Position numbers and translations under genes: made by a program
Assembly: GCF_900114875.1 (NCBI RefSeq)
Contig: NZ_FPKW01000001.1
Location: 124,001-188,000, forward strand
Direction: 5' to 3'
Length of the DNA stretch: 64,000 nucleotides
Origin: Chryseobacterium limigenitum
GTDB taxonomy: Bacteria > Bacteroidota > Bacteroidia > Flavobacteriales > Weeksellaceae
Shown: positions 25,501-35,319 of the stretch, in pieces
Layout of the letters: every line of letters starts with the position of its first letter
Numbering within the stretch: the stretch's first letter is position 1
Notes under the pieces: generated by a model
Databases searched by the model: none
What the model was told of the DNA's origin: nothing
The model's input: the letters and a program-made list of their open reading frames with translations, nothing else

Positions 25501-25815
25501 TTAAAATCTAGATTTTTTAGGATTTAAGAAAGTGTTGAAGATCATTACTTCCTGGCCAAACTTATTTTCAACGATTTCAGTGATATTTAAAAGCTCACTT
25601 TCCATAAAATCATTTCGGACATCATCATTGTCGAACATCAGAAGAAGGTTATAATTTTTCCCGTCTTCGATATAATCGCTGTGTACTTCAGAAAGGATAT
25701 ATTTATTTACATCCAATAGGTTTTCAGTCATTAAAACCAATGTTTCATCCATATAATTTTCCCATTTTTCGATATTATCTTTTGTGCAGTGGAAAGTTAT
25801 ACTTAATACGCTCAT
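25501..25815 (-). CDS. DUF4286 family protein
   Basis: 104 aa, a single small cytoplasmic ferredoxin-like fold. VLSITFHCTKDNIEKWENYM at the start and FGQEVMIFNTFLNP at the end match the DUF4286 pattern (strand-helix ... xFLxP). Known only as a conserved Bacteroidota protein. It is divergent from gyrA with a 148-bp gap in which no clear -7 element was found. Confidence 0.8.
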   Translation of the reverse strand: MSVLSITFHCTKDNIEKWENYMDETLVLMTENLLDVNKYILSEVHSDYIEDGKNYNLLLMFDNDDVRNDFMESELLNITEIVENKFGQEVMIFNTFLNPKKSRF

Positions 25816-25963
25816 ATTTTATGAATTTTTAAGATTTTGTTGGTAAATTCTAGGGCAAAAATCGACAAATTTTTCGTAAATTAGCACGTTAATAAAAAAT
25901 CAAAATAGATAATTTTCAGACTCACAGCTAATGGTCTGAATATCATTATAATAAAATTTGTTT

Positions 25964-28552
25964 ATGCAAAAAGAAGGAGAAAGACTGATTCCTATCAACA
26001 TTGTTGATGAAATGAAGTCATCTTATATCGATTATTCGATGTCGGTTATCGTCTCAAGAGCGTTACCTGATGTAAGAGATGGCTTGAAACCCGTTCATAG
26101 AAGAGTGCTGTATGGTATGTATGGATTAGGGGTTTTTTCTAATAGAAAATATTTGAAATCTGCGAGAATTGTTGGTGATGTTTTAGGTAAATATCACCCG
26201 CACGGAGACTCTTCGGTATATGATGCGATGGTAAGAATGGCTCAGCCATGGAGTTTACGTTATCCTCAGGTTGACGGTCAGGGTAACTTTGGTTCAATGG
26301 ACGGTGACCCGCCTGCAGCAATGCGTTATACGGAAGCAAGATTGAAAAAGATCTCTGATGATATTCTTTCAGATTTAGATAAAGAAACTGTTGATTTTCA
26401 GAATAACTTTGATGATAGTTTAACTGAACCTACGGTTATGCCTACAAAAATCCCTAACCTTTTGGTTAACGGAACATCAGGTATTGCAGTAGGTATGGCA
26501 ACAAACATGGCTCCTCATAATCTATCGGAGGCTGTAAATGCTATTGGTGCTTATATCGATAATAGAGATATTACTATTGACGAATTAATGCAACACATCA
26601 TTGCTCCAGATTTCCCGACAGGAGGTATTATCTATGGGTATGATGGCGTAAGGGATGCTTTCCATACAGGAAGAGGTAGAGTAGTTCTAAGAGCTAAAGT
26701 AAGCTTTGAAGAAGTGCATAACAGAAATGCAATTATCGTTACTGAAATTCCTTTCCAGGTTAACAAGGCTGAAATGATTGCCAGAACAGCCGAATTGGTA
26801 AAAGACGACAAGATTGTAGGAATCTACGAAATCAGAGATGAGTCGGACAGAAATGGTCTTCGTATCGTTTACGAATTGAAAAACGATGCAATTCCTAATG
26901 TTGTTCTGAACCTGTTATATAAATATACATCGCTTCAGACATCTTTCAGTGTTAATAATATTGCTTTGGTACATGGTAGACCGGAACAATTGAACTTAAA
27001 AGATATCATTCATCACTTCGTTGAGCACAGACATATTGTCATTGTAAGAAGAACTCAATACGAGCTTAAAAAAGCGAAGGAAAGAGCTCATATCTTAGAA
27101 GGATTCATGAAGGTGATCGGGACTCAGGACTCGTTAGATAAAGCGATTGCTATCATCCGTCACAGTGCAAACCCTCAAGGTGCAAAAGAAGGATTGATTC
27201 AGGAATTTGAGCTTTCTGACATTCAGGCTCAGGCAATTCTTGATCTTCGTTTGGCTCGTTTAACGGGAATGGAACTTGATAAGATCCGTGATGAGTACGA
27301 TGCAATCATGAAAGAAATTGCAGATTTAGAAGATATCTTGGCTAATGAGCCTAGAAGATTCCAGATTATTAAAGATGAATTAGCTGAAATTAAAGAAAAA
27401 TACGGCGACGAAAGAAGAACTGAAATTGATTATTCAGGAGGAGAAATGTCTATTGAAGATATTATTCCGAACGAAGCGGTAGTTCTTACAATTTCTCACG
27501 CAGGATATGTGAAGAGAACGTTGCTTTCAGAATATAAAATTCAAAGTAGAGGTGGTGTAGGAAATAAAGCGGCTACAACAAGAGATTCCGATTTCTTAGA
27601 GTACATCGTTTCTGCAACCAATCACCAGTATATGTTGTTCTTTACTGAAAAAGGTAAATGTTACTGGTTAAGAGTGTTCGAAATTCCTGAAGGGTCTAAA
27701 ACCGCTAAAGGTAGAGCAGTTCAAAACTTAATTAACATTGAACCGGACGATAAGATCAAAGCATATATCAGAACCAACGACTTGAAAGATGTAGATTACA
27801 TTAATCAAATGAGCGTGGTAATGATCACTAAAAACGGTACGATTAAGAAAACATCTCTTGAAGCATATTCAAGACCGAGAGTAAATGGTATCAACGCTAT
27901 TGAAATTAGAGAAAATGATCAGTTGTTAAGTGCCTATTTAACAAACGGAACTTCACAGATCATGATCGCTACTAAAAATGGTAAATGTATCCGTTTCCCT
28001 GAGGAAAAAGTAAGAGAAGTGGGAAGAGGATCTATCGGAGTTCGTGGTATCACGATGGAAGATAGCGATGAGGTTATTGGTATGATTGTTGTGAATGATG
28101 TAGAAAATGAAACGGTTCTTGTAGTATCTGAAAAAGGATACGGTAAAAGAACTGCGGTAGAAGATTACAGAATTACCAACAGAGGAGGAAAAGGAGTTAT
28201 CACCTTAAACATTACCGAAAAAACAGGAAATCTGATTGCTATTCAAAACGTAACAGATGATGATGGATTGATGATCATCAATAAATCCGGTGTTGCCATC
28301 CGTATGAATATGGATGAGATGAGAGTAATGGGTAGAAATACTCAGGGGGTAAGAATGATCAATCTTAAGAAAAATGACGAAATCGCAGCCATTGCAAAAG
28401 TAGCGATGGATAAAGATGTAGAAGAAGATTCTGAAGAAATTCAAGAAGGAAGTGAAATTGTAGCTGATAACCAGGAAGACAATACAGCACCTCAGGTTGA
28501 AAATGAAAATCAAACAACTGGGGAAACAGAGAATTCTGATTCTGAAGAATAA
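25964..28552 (+). CDS. gyrA: DNA gyrase subunit A
   Basis: 862 aa. The catalytic Tyr122 is in AAMRYTEAR, and the residue numbering equals that of E. coli through the quinolone-determining region: [15 protein letters not shown] gives Ser83 and Asp87, the quinolone-sensitive type. The C-terminal beta-pinwheel carries [10 protein letters not shown] as a GyrA-box-like sequence, followed by an acidic tail of about 50 residues. With GyrB it introduces negative supercoils. ATG at 25964 is preferred to a TTG six bases earlier. The TPR protein gene follows after 29 bases. Confidence 0.97.
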   Translation: MQKEGERLIPINIVDEMKSSYIDYSMSVIVSRALPDVRDGLKPVHRRVLYGMYGLGVFSNRKYLKSARIVGDVLGKYHPHGDSSVYDAMVRMAQPWSLRYPQVDGQGNFGSMDGDPPAAMRYTEARLKKISDDILSDLDKETVDFQNNFDDSLTEPTVMPTKIPNLLVNGTSGIAVGMATNMAPHNLSEAVNAIGAYIDNRDITIDELMQHIIAPDFPTGGIIYGYDGVRDAFHTGRGRVVLRAKVSFEEVHNRNAIIVTEIPFQVNKAEMIARTAELVKDDKIVGIYEIRDESDRNGLRIVYELKNDAIPNVVLNLLYKYTSLQTSFSVNNIALVHGRPEQLNLKDIIHHFVEHRHIVIVRRTQYELKKAKERAHILEGFMKVIGTQDSLDKAIAIIRHSANPQGAKEGLIQEFELSDIQAQAILDLRLARLTGMELDKIRDEYDAIMKEIADLEDILANEPRRFQIIKDELAEIKEKYGDERRTEIDYSGGEMSIEDIIPNEAVVLTISHAGYVKRTLLSEYKIQSRGGVGNKAATTRDSDFLEYIVSATNHQYMLFFTEKGKCYWLRVFEIPEGSKTAKGRAVQNLINIEPDDKIKAYIRTNDLKDVDYINQMSVVMITKNGTIKKTSLEAYSRPRVNGINAIEIRENDQLLSAYLTNGTSQIMIATKNGKCIRFPEEKVREVGRGSIGVRGITMEDSDEVIGMIVVNDVENETVLVVSEKGYGKRTAVEDYRITNRGGKGVITLNITEKTGNLIAIQNVTDDDGLMIINKSGVAIRMNMDEMRVMGRNTQGVRMINLKKNDEIAAIAKVAMDKDVEEDSEEIQEGSEIVADNQEDNTAPQVENENQTTGETENSDSEE

Positions 28553-28581
28553 AATTGTACAATTAATATAAAATAGTGATT

Positions 28582-29613
28582 ATGAAGAAACTAATTTTAG
28601 GTATGGCTATCGTAGCATCAGCTTTAGTTTTCGGACAAAAAGAAGATGCAAATGCTAAGCTACAGGTTGCTAACAAAGCAGCTATGGATGCATACAGCGC
28701 AAAAAACTATACCGCTGCGGCTCCTAAGTTTTTAGAAGTTTATAACTTATTGAAAACGAATGGTCAGGATGATAAAACGTATATGTACTACGCTGGGTTG
28801 AGCTATGCTTTGGCAAATAATAGTGATGATGCGATTAAGATCTACACAGAGCTTATTAATTCAGGATACACTGGAGTTCAGACAACATATACTGCAAAAG
28901 ATAATAAATCAGGGCAGGTTGCCACTTACGATAAAAGTACTTGGGAATTATTAAAAAAATCTTCTTCAAAAGATTATTCTGATTTCAAAACTGAGCAGAC
29001 CAAAAGTGTGGAACCGGATTTATATGAGACCCTGTCAACACTACTTTTAAATGCTAAGAAGAACGACGAAGCGATAGCTATTATTGAAAAAGGTTTGGCT
29101 AAATATCCTAATAATGCTAAATTGAAAGAATTCCAGGGAACTGCATATTACCAATCAGGAAATAATGATAAGTTCTTGGCGAACTTAAAGGAGCAATTGG
29201 CTAAAAATCCTAACGATGCTACAAACTGGTATAATTTAGGAGTTTTACAATCTAAAGATCCTGCTATGAATGCTGATGCAGAAGCTTCATTCAAAAAAGC
29301 AATCGAGCTTAAGCCTGATTTTTCAAACGCCTACCAAAACTTAGTTTTAATAACGATTGGAGATGATACTAAAGCTGTAGGAGAAATCAACACTCTTAGA
29401 AAAACGAAGCCGGATGATGCTACAAAACTAATTGAAGCTAGAAAAGAGAGATTCAACAAAGCTCTTCCTTATGCAGAAAAATGGTACCAGGCAATGCCAA
29501 ATGATTTAAATGCTGTTTCTACATTGAAAGACATTTATGGAATCACTAAAAACCAAACAAAATTAGCTGAAATGAAAGCTAAAGAAGCTGAACTTAGTGC
29601 TAAAGCAAAATAA
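28582..29613 (+). CDS. Secreted tetratricopeptide repeat protein
   Basis: 343 aa with a signal peptide (MKKLILGMAIVASALVFGQ). TPR units are visible: AMDAYSAKNYTAAAPKFLEV, YAGLSYALANNSDDAIKIYT, DEAIAIIEKGLAKYPNNAKL, and NWYNLGVLQSK...AEASFKKAIELKPDFSNAYQ. Probably a periplasmic scaffold protein. Located 29 bases downstream of gyrA and possibly cotranscribed. A strong terminator follows. Its partner is unknown. Confidence 0.85.
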   Translation: MKKLILGMAIVASALVFGQKEDANAKLQVANKAAMDAYSAKNYTAAAPKFLEVYNLLKTNGQDDKTYMYYAGLSYALANNSDDAIKIYTELINSGYTGVQTTYTAKDNKSGQVATYDKSTWELLKKSSSKDYSDFKTEQTKSVEPDLYETLSTLLLNAKKNDEAIAIIEKGLAKYPNNAKLKEFQGTAYYQSGNNDKFLANLKEQLAKNPNDATNWYNLGVLQSKDPAMNADAEASFKKAIELKPDFSNAYQNLVLITIGDDTKAVGEINTLRKTKPDDATKLIEARKERFNKALPYAEKWYQAMPNDLNAVSTLKDIYGITKNQTKLAEMKAKEAELSAKAK

Positions 29614-29639
29614 TAATTCAACCCTAAAGGTAGAAATCA

Positions 29640-29670
29640 AACCGAAACAATTTTGTTTCGGTTTTTTTTG
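29640..29670 (+). terminator. Rho-independent terminator after the TPR gene
   Basis: AACCGAAAC/GTTTCGGTT stem followed by T8. Confidence 0.85.
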
Positions 29671-29671
29671 T

Positions 29672-30042
29672 CTTGCCATTCAAAACGAAGTGAAAGCGTA
29701 GTCTGGAATATTTTTGCCAATTAAATTATTAAAAATAGATCAATAGGAACGGACTTTAGCGCGTTTTCAACTTAAAAAAATAAATTCTACAAATATTTTC
29801 ACAAATAACCATAATCATCTGTGTAAATCTGCGAAATCTGTGGGATAAAAAAATAAGCACAATTTCTATCATTTCGACGAAGGAGAAATCTGTCTTTTAT
29901 AAATTCTTCATCTTAACTTGTTTCTTTTAAAATAATTAATACAGTAAGATTTCCTTCTTTCTTTGCTGAGTGAAACGCCTTTGCGAACGAAAAATATTCT
30001 CAATATTTTAAAGAAAACTTAGTGTTCTTTGCATTAAAACTA
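29672..30042. repeat. Mosaic of dispersed intergenic repeat fragments
   Basis: The gap 29614-30157 has no ORF but holds several repeat-like pieces. ATCAATAGGAACGG with CTTTAGC at 29739-29766 has a second copy at 48231. AATCATCTGTG with TGTGGGA at 29813-29844 has a copy at 63023. TTTCGACGAAGGAGAAATCT lies near 29867. CTTTGCTGAGTGAAACGCC at 29961 is like 42264. Fragments of different families lie end to end, as if repeats have inserted into each other. Confidence 0.55.
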
Positions 30043-30132
30043 ATTTTATCTAAACCAATTTAAAAGATAAATTCTCATAAACTTTCCAATGATTATCATC
30101 AAAAATCAATGTTAAAATTCTCTGTAATTCCG

Positions 30133-30140
30133 TATCTTTG
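30133..30140 (+). promoter_or_regulatory. -7 element for menB
   Basis: TATCTTTG, 18 bases before the menB ATG. Confidence 0.5.
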
Positions 30141-30157
30141 GGAAAAATTTTTACAAG

Positions 30158-30994
30158 ATGATCGAGTGGAAAACCGTCAAAGAATACGAAGATATTACCT
30201 ATAAAAAATGTAATGGTGTAGCAAGAATTGCCTTCAACAGACCAGAGCTTCGAAATGCTTTTCGTCCCAAAACTACTTCCGAATTATATGATGCTTTTTA
30301 TGACGCTTCTGAAGATGCTTCAATAGGCGTTGTTTTGCTTACAGGTGAGGGGCCGAGTCCTAAAGATGGAGGATGGGCTTTCTGTAGTGGAGGTGATCAA
30401 AAAGCAAGAGGACATCAGGGGTATGTTGGGGAAGACGGCAGACATCGTTTAAATATTTTAGAAGTTCAGCGTTTGATCCGTTTTATGCCGAAGGTTATTA
30501 TTGCGGTTGTTCCGGGATGGGCTGTTGGTGGCGGACATTCACTTCACGTGGTTTGTGACCTTACTTTGGCGAGTAAAGAACATGCTATTTTCAAGCAGAC
30601 GGATGCCGATGTTACAAGTTTTGACGGTGGTTATGGTTCTGCCTATTTAGCCAAAATGGTCGGACAGAAAAAAGCTCGTGAGATCTTCTTTCTAGGTAGA
30701 AATTATTCTGCTCAGGAAGCGTTGGAAATGGGAATGGTAAATGCTGTAATCCCTCACGACGAATTAGAAGATACGGCTTACGAATGGGCTCAGGAAATTT
30801 TAGCTAAATCTCCAACTTCTATCAGAATGCTGAAATTCGCGATGAACTTAACGGACGACGGAATGGTTGGTCAGCAGGTTTTTGCAGGCGAAGCCACCCG
30901 TTTGGCTTACATGACAGAAGAAGCAAAAGAAGGAAGAAACGCATTCTTAGAAAAGAGAAAACCGGACTTCGGAAAAGATCAATGGATATCTTAA
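30158..30994 (+). CDS. menB: 1,4-dihydroxy-2-naphthoyl-CoA synthase
   Basis: 278 aa in the crotonase fold. MenB-specific features are seen: a long loop with GEGPSPKDGGWAFCSGGDQK and the oxyanion segment VPGWAVGGGHSLHVVCDLT, then QTDADVTSFDGGYGSAYLAK. The Asp of FDGGYGS is one of the MenB catalytic residues. It closes the second ring of o-succinylbenzoyl-CoA in menaquinone synthesis. menA follows 56 bases later, so the two may form an operon. Own -7 element at 30133. Confidence 0.95.
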   Translation: MIEWKTVKEYEDITYKKCNGVARIAFNRPELRNAFRPKTTSELYDAFYDASEDASIGVVLLTGEGPSPKDGGWAFCSGGDQKARGHQGYVGEDGRHRLNILEVQRLIRFMPKVIIAVVPGWAVGGGHSLHVVCDLTLASKEHAIFKQTDADVTSFDGGYGSAYLAKMVGQKKAREIFFLGRNYSAQEALEMGMVNAVIPHDELEDTAYEWAQEILAKSPTSIRMLKFAMNLTDDGMVGQQVFAGEATRLAYMTEEAKEGRNAFLEKRKPDFGKDQWIS

Positions 30995-31050
30995 AAATAT
31001 AAATGATAATTGATGCATCATTTATCAATTATCGCTTATCAATTATAACT

Positions 31051-31980
31051 ATGAAAGATTGGATAAAAGCCGCAAGGCTAAGAACATTACCGCTTTCTTT
31101 AAGCGGAATTATCATGGGAGCTTTCATTGCAAAATGGAGGCTTTATGGCGAAGGCGGAATTTGGGACTGGAAAATTTTTGCACTCGCGCTTGTCGTGACT
31201 TTACTGTATCAGGTACTTTCAAACTATGCCAATGATTATGGCGATGGTGTAAAAGGAACGGATGCAAAAAGAGCAACAGAAGCAGAATCAAGAGCAGTAG
31301 CTTCAGGAAGAATTACGGCAAAACAAATGAAAAATGCGGTGATCCTTTTCTCGATTTTATCTTTTGTAGCAACTATTGCACTTTTATACATTGCTTTCAT
31401 TCCAAAATATATGAATGAGTTTTACATTTTCATAGGATTGGGATTAGCAAGTATTTTGGCAGCGATTGGTTATACGGTTGGAAAAAAACCTTATGGATAT
31501 ATGGGATTAGGAGATCTTTTTGTATTTATCTTTTTTGGTTTAGTTTCAGTTTGCGGAAGCTATTTTCTGTTTACAAAAACTTTCAGCTGGGATATGTTAT
31601 TACCCGGAACTGCAGTCGGAATGATGAGTATGGCGGTTCTTAACCTTAACAATATGAGGGATATAGAAAGCGATAGATTATCAGGAAAAAATAGCTTTGC
31701 ATTAAGAATTGGTTTCAAAAATGCGATGATTTATGAAATGATTTTATTACAGCTTCCTTTGATCTTAATTATGATATTTTTAGGATTAAATGGCTTCATT
31801 CAGAATCAAAATTATTACGTTTTCATCGTGATGATCTTATTGATTCCGTTTGCAAAACTGAGAAGAAAAATCATGGCCGTAAAAGAACCTAAAGAATTAG
31901 ATCCATTCTTAAAACAGGTTGGAATTCTAACATTTACAATGGCTGTTCTTACAGCAATTGGACTTAATTTCTTTAAATAA
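31051..31980 (+). CDS. menA: 1,4-dihydroxy-2-naphthoate polyprenyltransferase
   Basis: 309 aa with about nine membrane helices. MenA/UbiA motifs are clear: WIKAARLRTLPLSLSGIIMG at the start, NYANDYGDGVKGTDA as the first Asp-rich motif, and LNLNNMRDIESDRLSGK as the second. It attaches the polyprenyl tail to dihydroxynaphthoate in the inner membrane. The upstream in-frame ATG at 31003 lies in a self-complementary spacer (repeated ATCAATTAT) and is not credible. Confidence 0.95.
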   Translation: MKDWIKAARLRTLPLSLSGIIMGAFIAKWRLYGEGGIWDWKIFALALVVTLLYQVLSNYANDYGDGVKGTDAKRATEAESRAVASGRITAKQMKNAVILFSILSFVATIALLYIAFIPKYMNEFYIFIGLGLASILAAIGYTVGKKPYGYMGLGDLFVFIFFGLVSVCGSYFLFTKTFSWDMLLPGTAVGMMSMAVLNLNNMRDIESDRLSGKNSFALRIGFKNAMIYEMILLQLPLILIMIFLGLNGFIQNQNYYVFIVMILLIPFAKLRRKIMAVKEPKELDPFLKQVGILTFTMAVLTAIGLNFFK

Positions 31981-32037
31981 TAAGTTCAAACTCGAAATTG
32001 CAGATAAACTTCGAGAGAAATTAAATCATAAATTAAA

Positions 32038-32316
32038 GTGGATAACCCAAAAATTAAAAATATAAACCGAATATTATCAATTTTTATATTGATTCTGAGT
32101 CCGTTTTTTATTTATTTAACATCAACAATATTTATAAAAGATGGAGGTTCTGAAGGTTTTTTATATTTGATACTTCCATTTTCAATTTTGGCAAATCTAT
32201 TTATGATACCGTCAATAATTACATTATTTAAGAATAAATCAACCAACAGATTTTATTTTTTCATAAATATTATTGGCTGTATATACTCAATATTACTTTC
32301 ACTATTAATATTATAA
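32038..32316 (+). CDS. Small hydrophobic membrane protein
   Basis: 92 aa from a GTG, with three hydrophobic segments (about residues 10-32, 38-60 and 70-92). Nine bases separate its stop from the next gene. No recognised domain. The base composition is more A+T-rich than that of its neighbours. It could be a real small membrane protein; confidence is moderate because the start is GTG and no homologous motif is known. Confidence 0.45.
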   Translation: MDNPKIKNINRILSIFILILSPFFIYLTSTIFIKDGGSEGFLYLILPFSILANLFMIPSIITLFKNKSTNRFYFFINIIGCIYSILLSLLIL

Positions 32317-32324
32317 AATTAGAA

Positions 32325-33011
32325 ATGAAAATACAATACTTAGGACAAAATTGTTTTTTGTTCAATTATAAAGACAAAACTATTTTGAGTGATCCTTTCT
32401 ACAATTACAAAAAAGCAGAATCAGGGTTTGATATTTCAGCTCAAAAGATTGATTATATCTTATTAACTCATGCACACGGAGATCATATCGCGGACGTGGA
32501 CGAAGTTTTACAATTTCATCCGGATGCTACGATAATCGGAGTTCCGGAAGTTTGTGCGTATTTCAAAACAGCTAAAAATAAAGACGATGTAAACTTAGGA
32601 GGATCGGCAAAAATCGACGATCTTAAAATCTCTATGGTAACAGCTCATCATACAAGTTCTTTCCCTGATGGAAGCTATGGAGGTGTTCCTGTAGGATATA
32701 TTTTCAGATTACCTGAAGGTAGAAATCTTTATTTGGCCGGAGATACAGGAGTAATGGCTGATATGGAATTGTTCCCAAGATTATATGGAAATATTGACTT
32801 GTCAATTTTACCAATCGGAAGTCACTACACAATGTGTCCGAGAAAAGCAGCTTTTGCAGCAGCAGAATTATTGAAAACTCCAAAAGTTATCGGATGCCAT
32901 TTTGATACTTTCCCTGCAATTGAAATTAATCACGAGAGTGCATTAAAACATTTTGCAGATAAAAATGTAGAACTTGTTTTGCCTAAACTAGGAGAGGCGT
33001 TCGAATTTTAA
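32325..33011 (+). CDS. Metal-dependent hydrolase, UPF0173 (MBL fold)
   Basis: 228 aa, the usual length of this family. The metallo-beta-lactamase motif HxHxDH is in LLTHAHGDHIAD (about residues 48-53). The later ligands His (VTAHHTSSFPDG), Asp (LAGDTGVMADM) and His (VIGCHFDTFP) are present. SILPIGSHYTMCPRKAAFAA is diagnostic of UPF0173. Cytoplasmic; physiological substrate unknown. Confidence 0.93.
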   Translation: MKIQYLGQNCFLFNYKDKTILSDPFYNYKKAESGFDISAQKIDYILLTHAHGDHIADVDEVLQFHPDATIIGVPEVCAYFKTAKNKDDVNLGGSAKIDDLKISMVTAHHTSSFPDGSYGGVPVGYIFRLPEGRNLYLAGDTGVMADMELFPRLYGNIDLSILPIGSHYTMCPRKAAFAAAELLKTPKVIGCHFDTFPAIEINHESALKHFADKNVELVLPKLGEAFEF

Positions 33012-33114
33012 GTAAATGATAAAAGGTAATTTGAAAATGATGTTTGAAATGTTGAAAAGTATAGAAACAAAAAAAGATAATTCTCAAATTACCTTATTTC
33101 AACTTAAACCAAAA

Positions 33115-33213
33115 AAAAATGGCAAGCTACCTAAATCACACCGCTACGACCAATTACCTTTGCTGCGTTCCCACCCTGGAGGATTCTCAGGAGCTGGTTG
33201 TTTAGGACTTGCC
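33115..33213 (-). ncRNA. ffs: Signal recognition particle RNA, small bacterial type
   Basis: The minus strand reads GGCAAGTCCTAAA at its 5' end and TTTAGGTAGCTTGCC at its 3' end, closing a long hairpin that ends in a T9 run. At the tip, CCAGG-GU-GGGA-AC-GCAGC reproduces SRP domain IV: a GNRA tetraloop with the CAGG/GCAGC internal loop that binds Ffh. A -7 element TACCTTTG (33225-33218) and a TTTG 18 bases further upstream (33247-33244) place the transcript start at about 33211-33213. With Ffh it targets membrane proteins cotranslationally. An 83-codon plus-strand ORF over this locus is only its antisense. Confidence 0.93.
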
Positions 33214-33217
33214 GTTG

Positions 33218-33247
33218 CAAAGGTAGGAATATTTTATAAACTTCAAA
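33218..33247 (-). promoter_or_regulatory. Promoter of the SRP RNA
   Basis: Minus-strand TTTG (33247-33244), 18-base spacer and TACCTTTG (33225-33218), a textbook Bacteroidota -33/-7 pair. Confidence 0.8.
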
Positions 33248-33345
33248 ATAAAATCAAAGAAAAATAATCTGAAAAATCCTTTATTGAAGCTAAATTACTG
33301 AAATTTAGACTAATAATTTTTCAAAAAATTTCTAAAAAATTAAAC

Positions 33346-33942
33346 ATGACGAAAAGTCCAACTACAATAGGAATTATACTTTTTATAGCTACTATGATCG
33401 TTTTTTTTATAGTATATTACTTCTTTTCAGGAATACACTATTTTGATATTTCATTGAAAGCCAATGCTTTCGTGTTGCCTGTTTTATATGCCGGAGCTGC
33501 ATTTTGGTCAGTAAAAGTGTATTGGAATGATCATCGGTTAAATTTCAGACAAGCTTTTAAAAGAGCATTCATCCCGATGTTTATTGGCGGGATTCTTTCA
33601 ATTTTCAGCATATATTCGTTCTTAAATTTTGTTGATACAGATGCAAAAAAGTTGTTAAATTATCAATATGTTCATACACAAAAATCTGAACTGGACAAAG
33701 AATATACTTCTGCAAGGAAGATTATGAAACATCAAAAAGATATTGATGAATTAGACCAAAAATATAAAGAAAGACTTCAAAGTTTCACTCCTGCTGCTGT
33801 TAAAGGAAAAGATATGCTTACAGCAAGTCATTTTTCAGGATATTTTGCGGCAATTCTTATATTTTACGTAGTTTTGTCTTTGTTTTTCGGAGCATTTTTC
33901 AGAACAAGAAGTGTTCACGAGGAACCAATAAATCAAGAATAA
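33346..33942 (+). CDS. DUF4199 membrane protein
   Basis: 198 aa. Four membrane helices are placed as in DUF4199: two at the N-terminus (about 6-28 and 40-60), one near 77-97, then a charged helical periplasmic or cytoplasmic section of about 60 residues rich in Lys and Gln, and a final helix at about 163-185. It lies 15 bases before a GT2 glycosyltransferase gene, a pairing common in Flavobacteriia. Function unknown, possibly accessory to the glycosyltransferase. Confidence 0.8.
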   Translation: MTKSPTTIGIILFIATMIVFFIVYYFFSGIHYFDISLKANAFVLPVLYAGAAFWSVKVYWNDHRLNFRQAFKRAFIPMFIGGILSIFSIYSFLNFVDTDAKKLLNYQYVHTQKSELDKEYTSARKIMKHQKDIDELDQKYKERLQSFTPAAVKGKDMLTASHFSGYFAAILIFYVVLSLFFGAFFRTRSVHEEPINQE

Positions 33943-33957
33943 TTTTATTAAAATTAA

Positions 33958-34908
33958 ATGAATCTATCTATAGTTATTCCGTTACTTAATGAGGAAGACT
34001 CTCTGGAAGAGCTTTTTTCAAGGATTGATAATGTTTGTAAAACAAGCAGTTTATCATATGAAATCTGGTTTGTGGATGATGGAAGTACGGATCTATCATG
34101 GAATATTATCGAAAACTTAAAAATACAACATCCTCAAATTCACGGAATTAAGTTTTCCAAAAATTACGGAAAATCTCAGGCGCTTCATGCCGCTTTTGAA
34201 AGAACCAACGGGGATGTGATCATCACAATGGATGCTGATTTGCAGGATTTTCCGGAAGAAATTCCGGAATTGTACAACATGGTGATCAATGATAATTACG
34301 ACATTGTTTCCGGTTGGAAAAAGAAGCGTTTTGATAATGTAATGACGAAAAATGTTCCGTCAAAATTATTTAATGCAGCAGCAAGAAAAGTTTCTGGCGT
34401 TGAACTTCATGATTTCAATTGCGGATTGAAAGCTTATAAAAAACAGGTAGTAAAAACAATCGATGTGTATGGAGATATGCACCGCTATATTCCTGTTTTG
34501 GCTGCCAATGCGGGTTTCAGAAGAATTACTGAAAAAGAAGTTCAGCATCAGGCAAGACCTTACGGAACTTCAAAATTTGGAACAGAAAGATTTATCCGTG
34601 GCTTTTTAGATTTGGTAACCCTTTGGTTTGTAAGTCGTTTTGGAGGCAGGCCGATGCATTTTTTTGGTGCGGTAGGAACAATTATGTTCATTTTAGGTTT
34701 TCTTTCTGCAGTCTGGTTAGGAGTTTCAAAATTAATTGATGTTGCGAGAGGAATTTATGGTCATCTGATTACCAATAATCCGTGGTTTTTCATTGCTTTA
34801 ACGATGATGATTATGGGAACTTTACTGTTTATCGCAGGGTTTTTAGGAGAAATGATTATCAGAACAAATAGAGAACATAAAAATTATAATATTGACGAAG
34901 TTATTTAA
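33958..34908 (+). CDS. Glycosyltransferase family 2 with C-terminal membrane helices
   Basis: 316 aa. The GT-A domain covers residues 1-225, with VIPLLNEEDSLEEL, VDDGSTD and MDADLQDFPEEIP (the metal-binding D-x-D region). HQARPYGTSKFG and two helices at about 235-260 and 275-300 follow, the layout of polyprenyl-phosphate sugar synthases (DPM/GtrB-like). It likely makes a polyprenyl-phosphate hexose at the inner membrane. First enzyme of a five-gene cluster running to 36758. Confidence 0.9.
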   Translation: MNLSIVIPLLNEEDSLEELFSRIDNVCKTSSLSYEIWFVDDGSTDLSWNIIENLKIQHPQIHGIKFSKNYGKSQALHAAFERTNGDVIITMDADLQDFPEEIPELYNMVINDNYDIVSGWKKKRFDNVMTKNVPSKLFNAAARKVSGVELHDFNCGLKAYKKQVVKTIDVYGDMHRYIPVLAANAGFRRITEKEVQHQARPYGTSKFGTERFIRGFLDLVTLWFVSRFGGRPMHFFGAVGTIMFILGFLSAVWLGVSKLIDVARGIYGHLITNNPWFFIALTMMIMGTLLFIAGFLGEMIIRTNREHKNYNIDEVI

Positions 34909-34909
34909 T

Positions 34910-35302
34910 ATGGAAAATAATTTGCCCAAAATATACTCTAAAAAAGCTATTTTAGGTTTTTCTATTTTTATGTCAACTCTTTTTGGAGGTATTTTATTAT
35001 ATCTTAATTTAATGAGTGTCAAAAAAAAGACAGAAGCCTATACTGTTTTAGGAGTTTCTATTTTATTGACAATCATTAGTATAGTTATAGTTAATATTCC
35101 AGAAAACCCTAAAGGGTCGTTGGCGTATTTGTGTGGCTTAGCTGGAGGAAGCATACTTTCATATTTTTTTGTTCCAAAATATTTTCCAAACGAAGAAGAG
35201 TATTCTAAAAAAGCTATTTGGAAACCTTTAATCATTGCTGTAATAATAAGTGCAATTTTTGTAGCTCTTATGATTTATGCAGGATCAGTTGAAAATGGTT
35301 AA
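34910..35302 (+). CDS. Four-helix membrane protein, unknown
   Basis: 130 aa from the ATG at 34910, one base after the glycosyltransferase stop. Helices at about residues 14-33, 43-60, 66-86 and 105-125; a KKAIW pattern precedes the last one. A TTG start 18 bases upstream would overlap the preceding gene and is not needed. It resembles small DUF4199-like or DUF3098-like proteins but no family is certain. Confidence 0.55.
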   Translation: MENNLPKIYSKKAILGFSIFMSTLFGGILLYLNLMSVKKKTEAYTVLGVSILLTIISIVIVNIPENPKGSLAYLCGLAGGSILSYFFVPKYFPNEEEYSKKAIWKPLIIAVIISAIFVALMIYAGSVENG

Positions 35303-35319
35303 ATAATGAAATGATTTTT

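Noticed and set aside
31003..31050. 16-residue extension of MenA
   Set aside because: Lies in a self-complementary spacer; the MenA domain starts at 31051.
33016..33267. 83-codon plus-strand ORF
   Set aside because: It covers the SRP RNA on the other strand; its middle is simply the antisense of that RNA and has no protein features.
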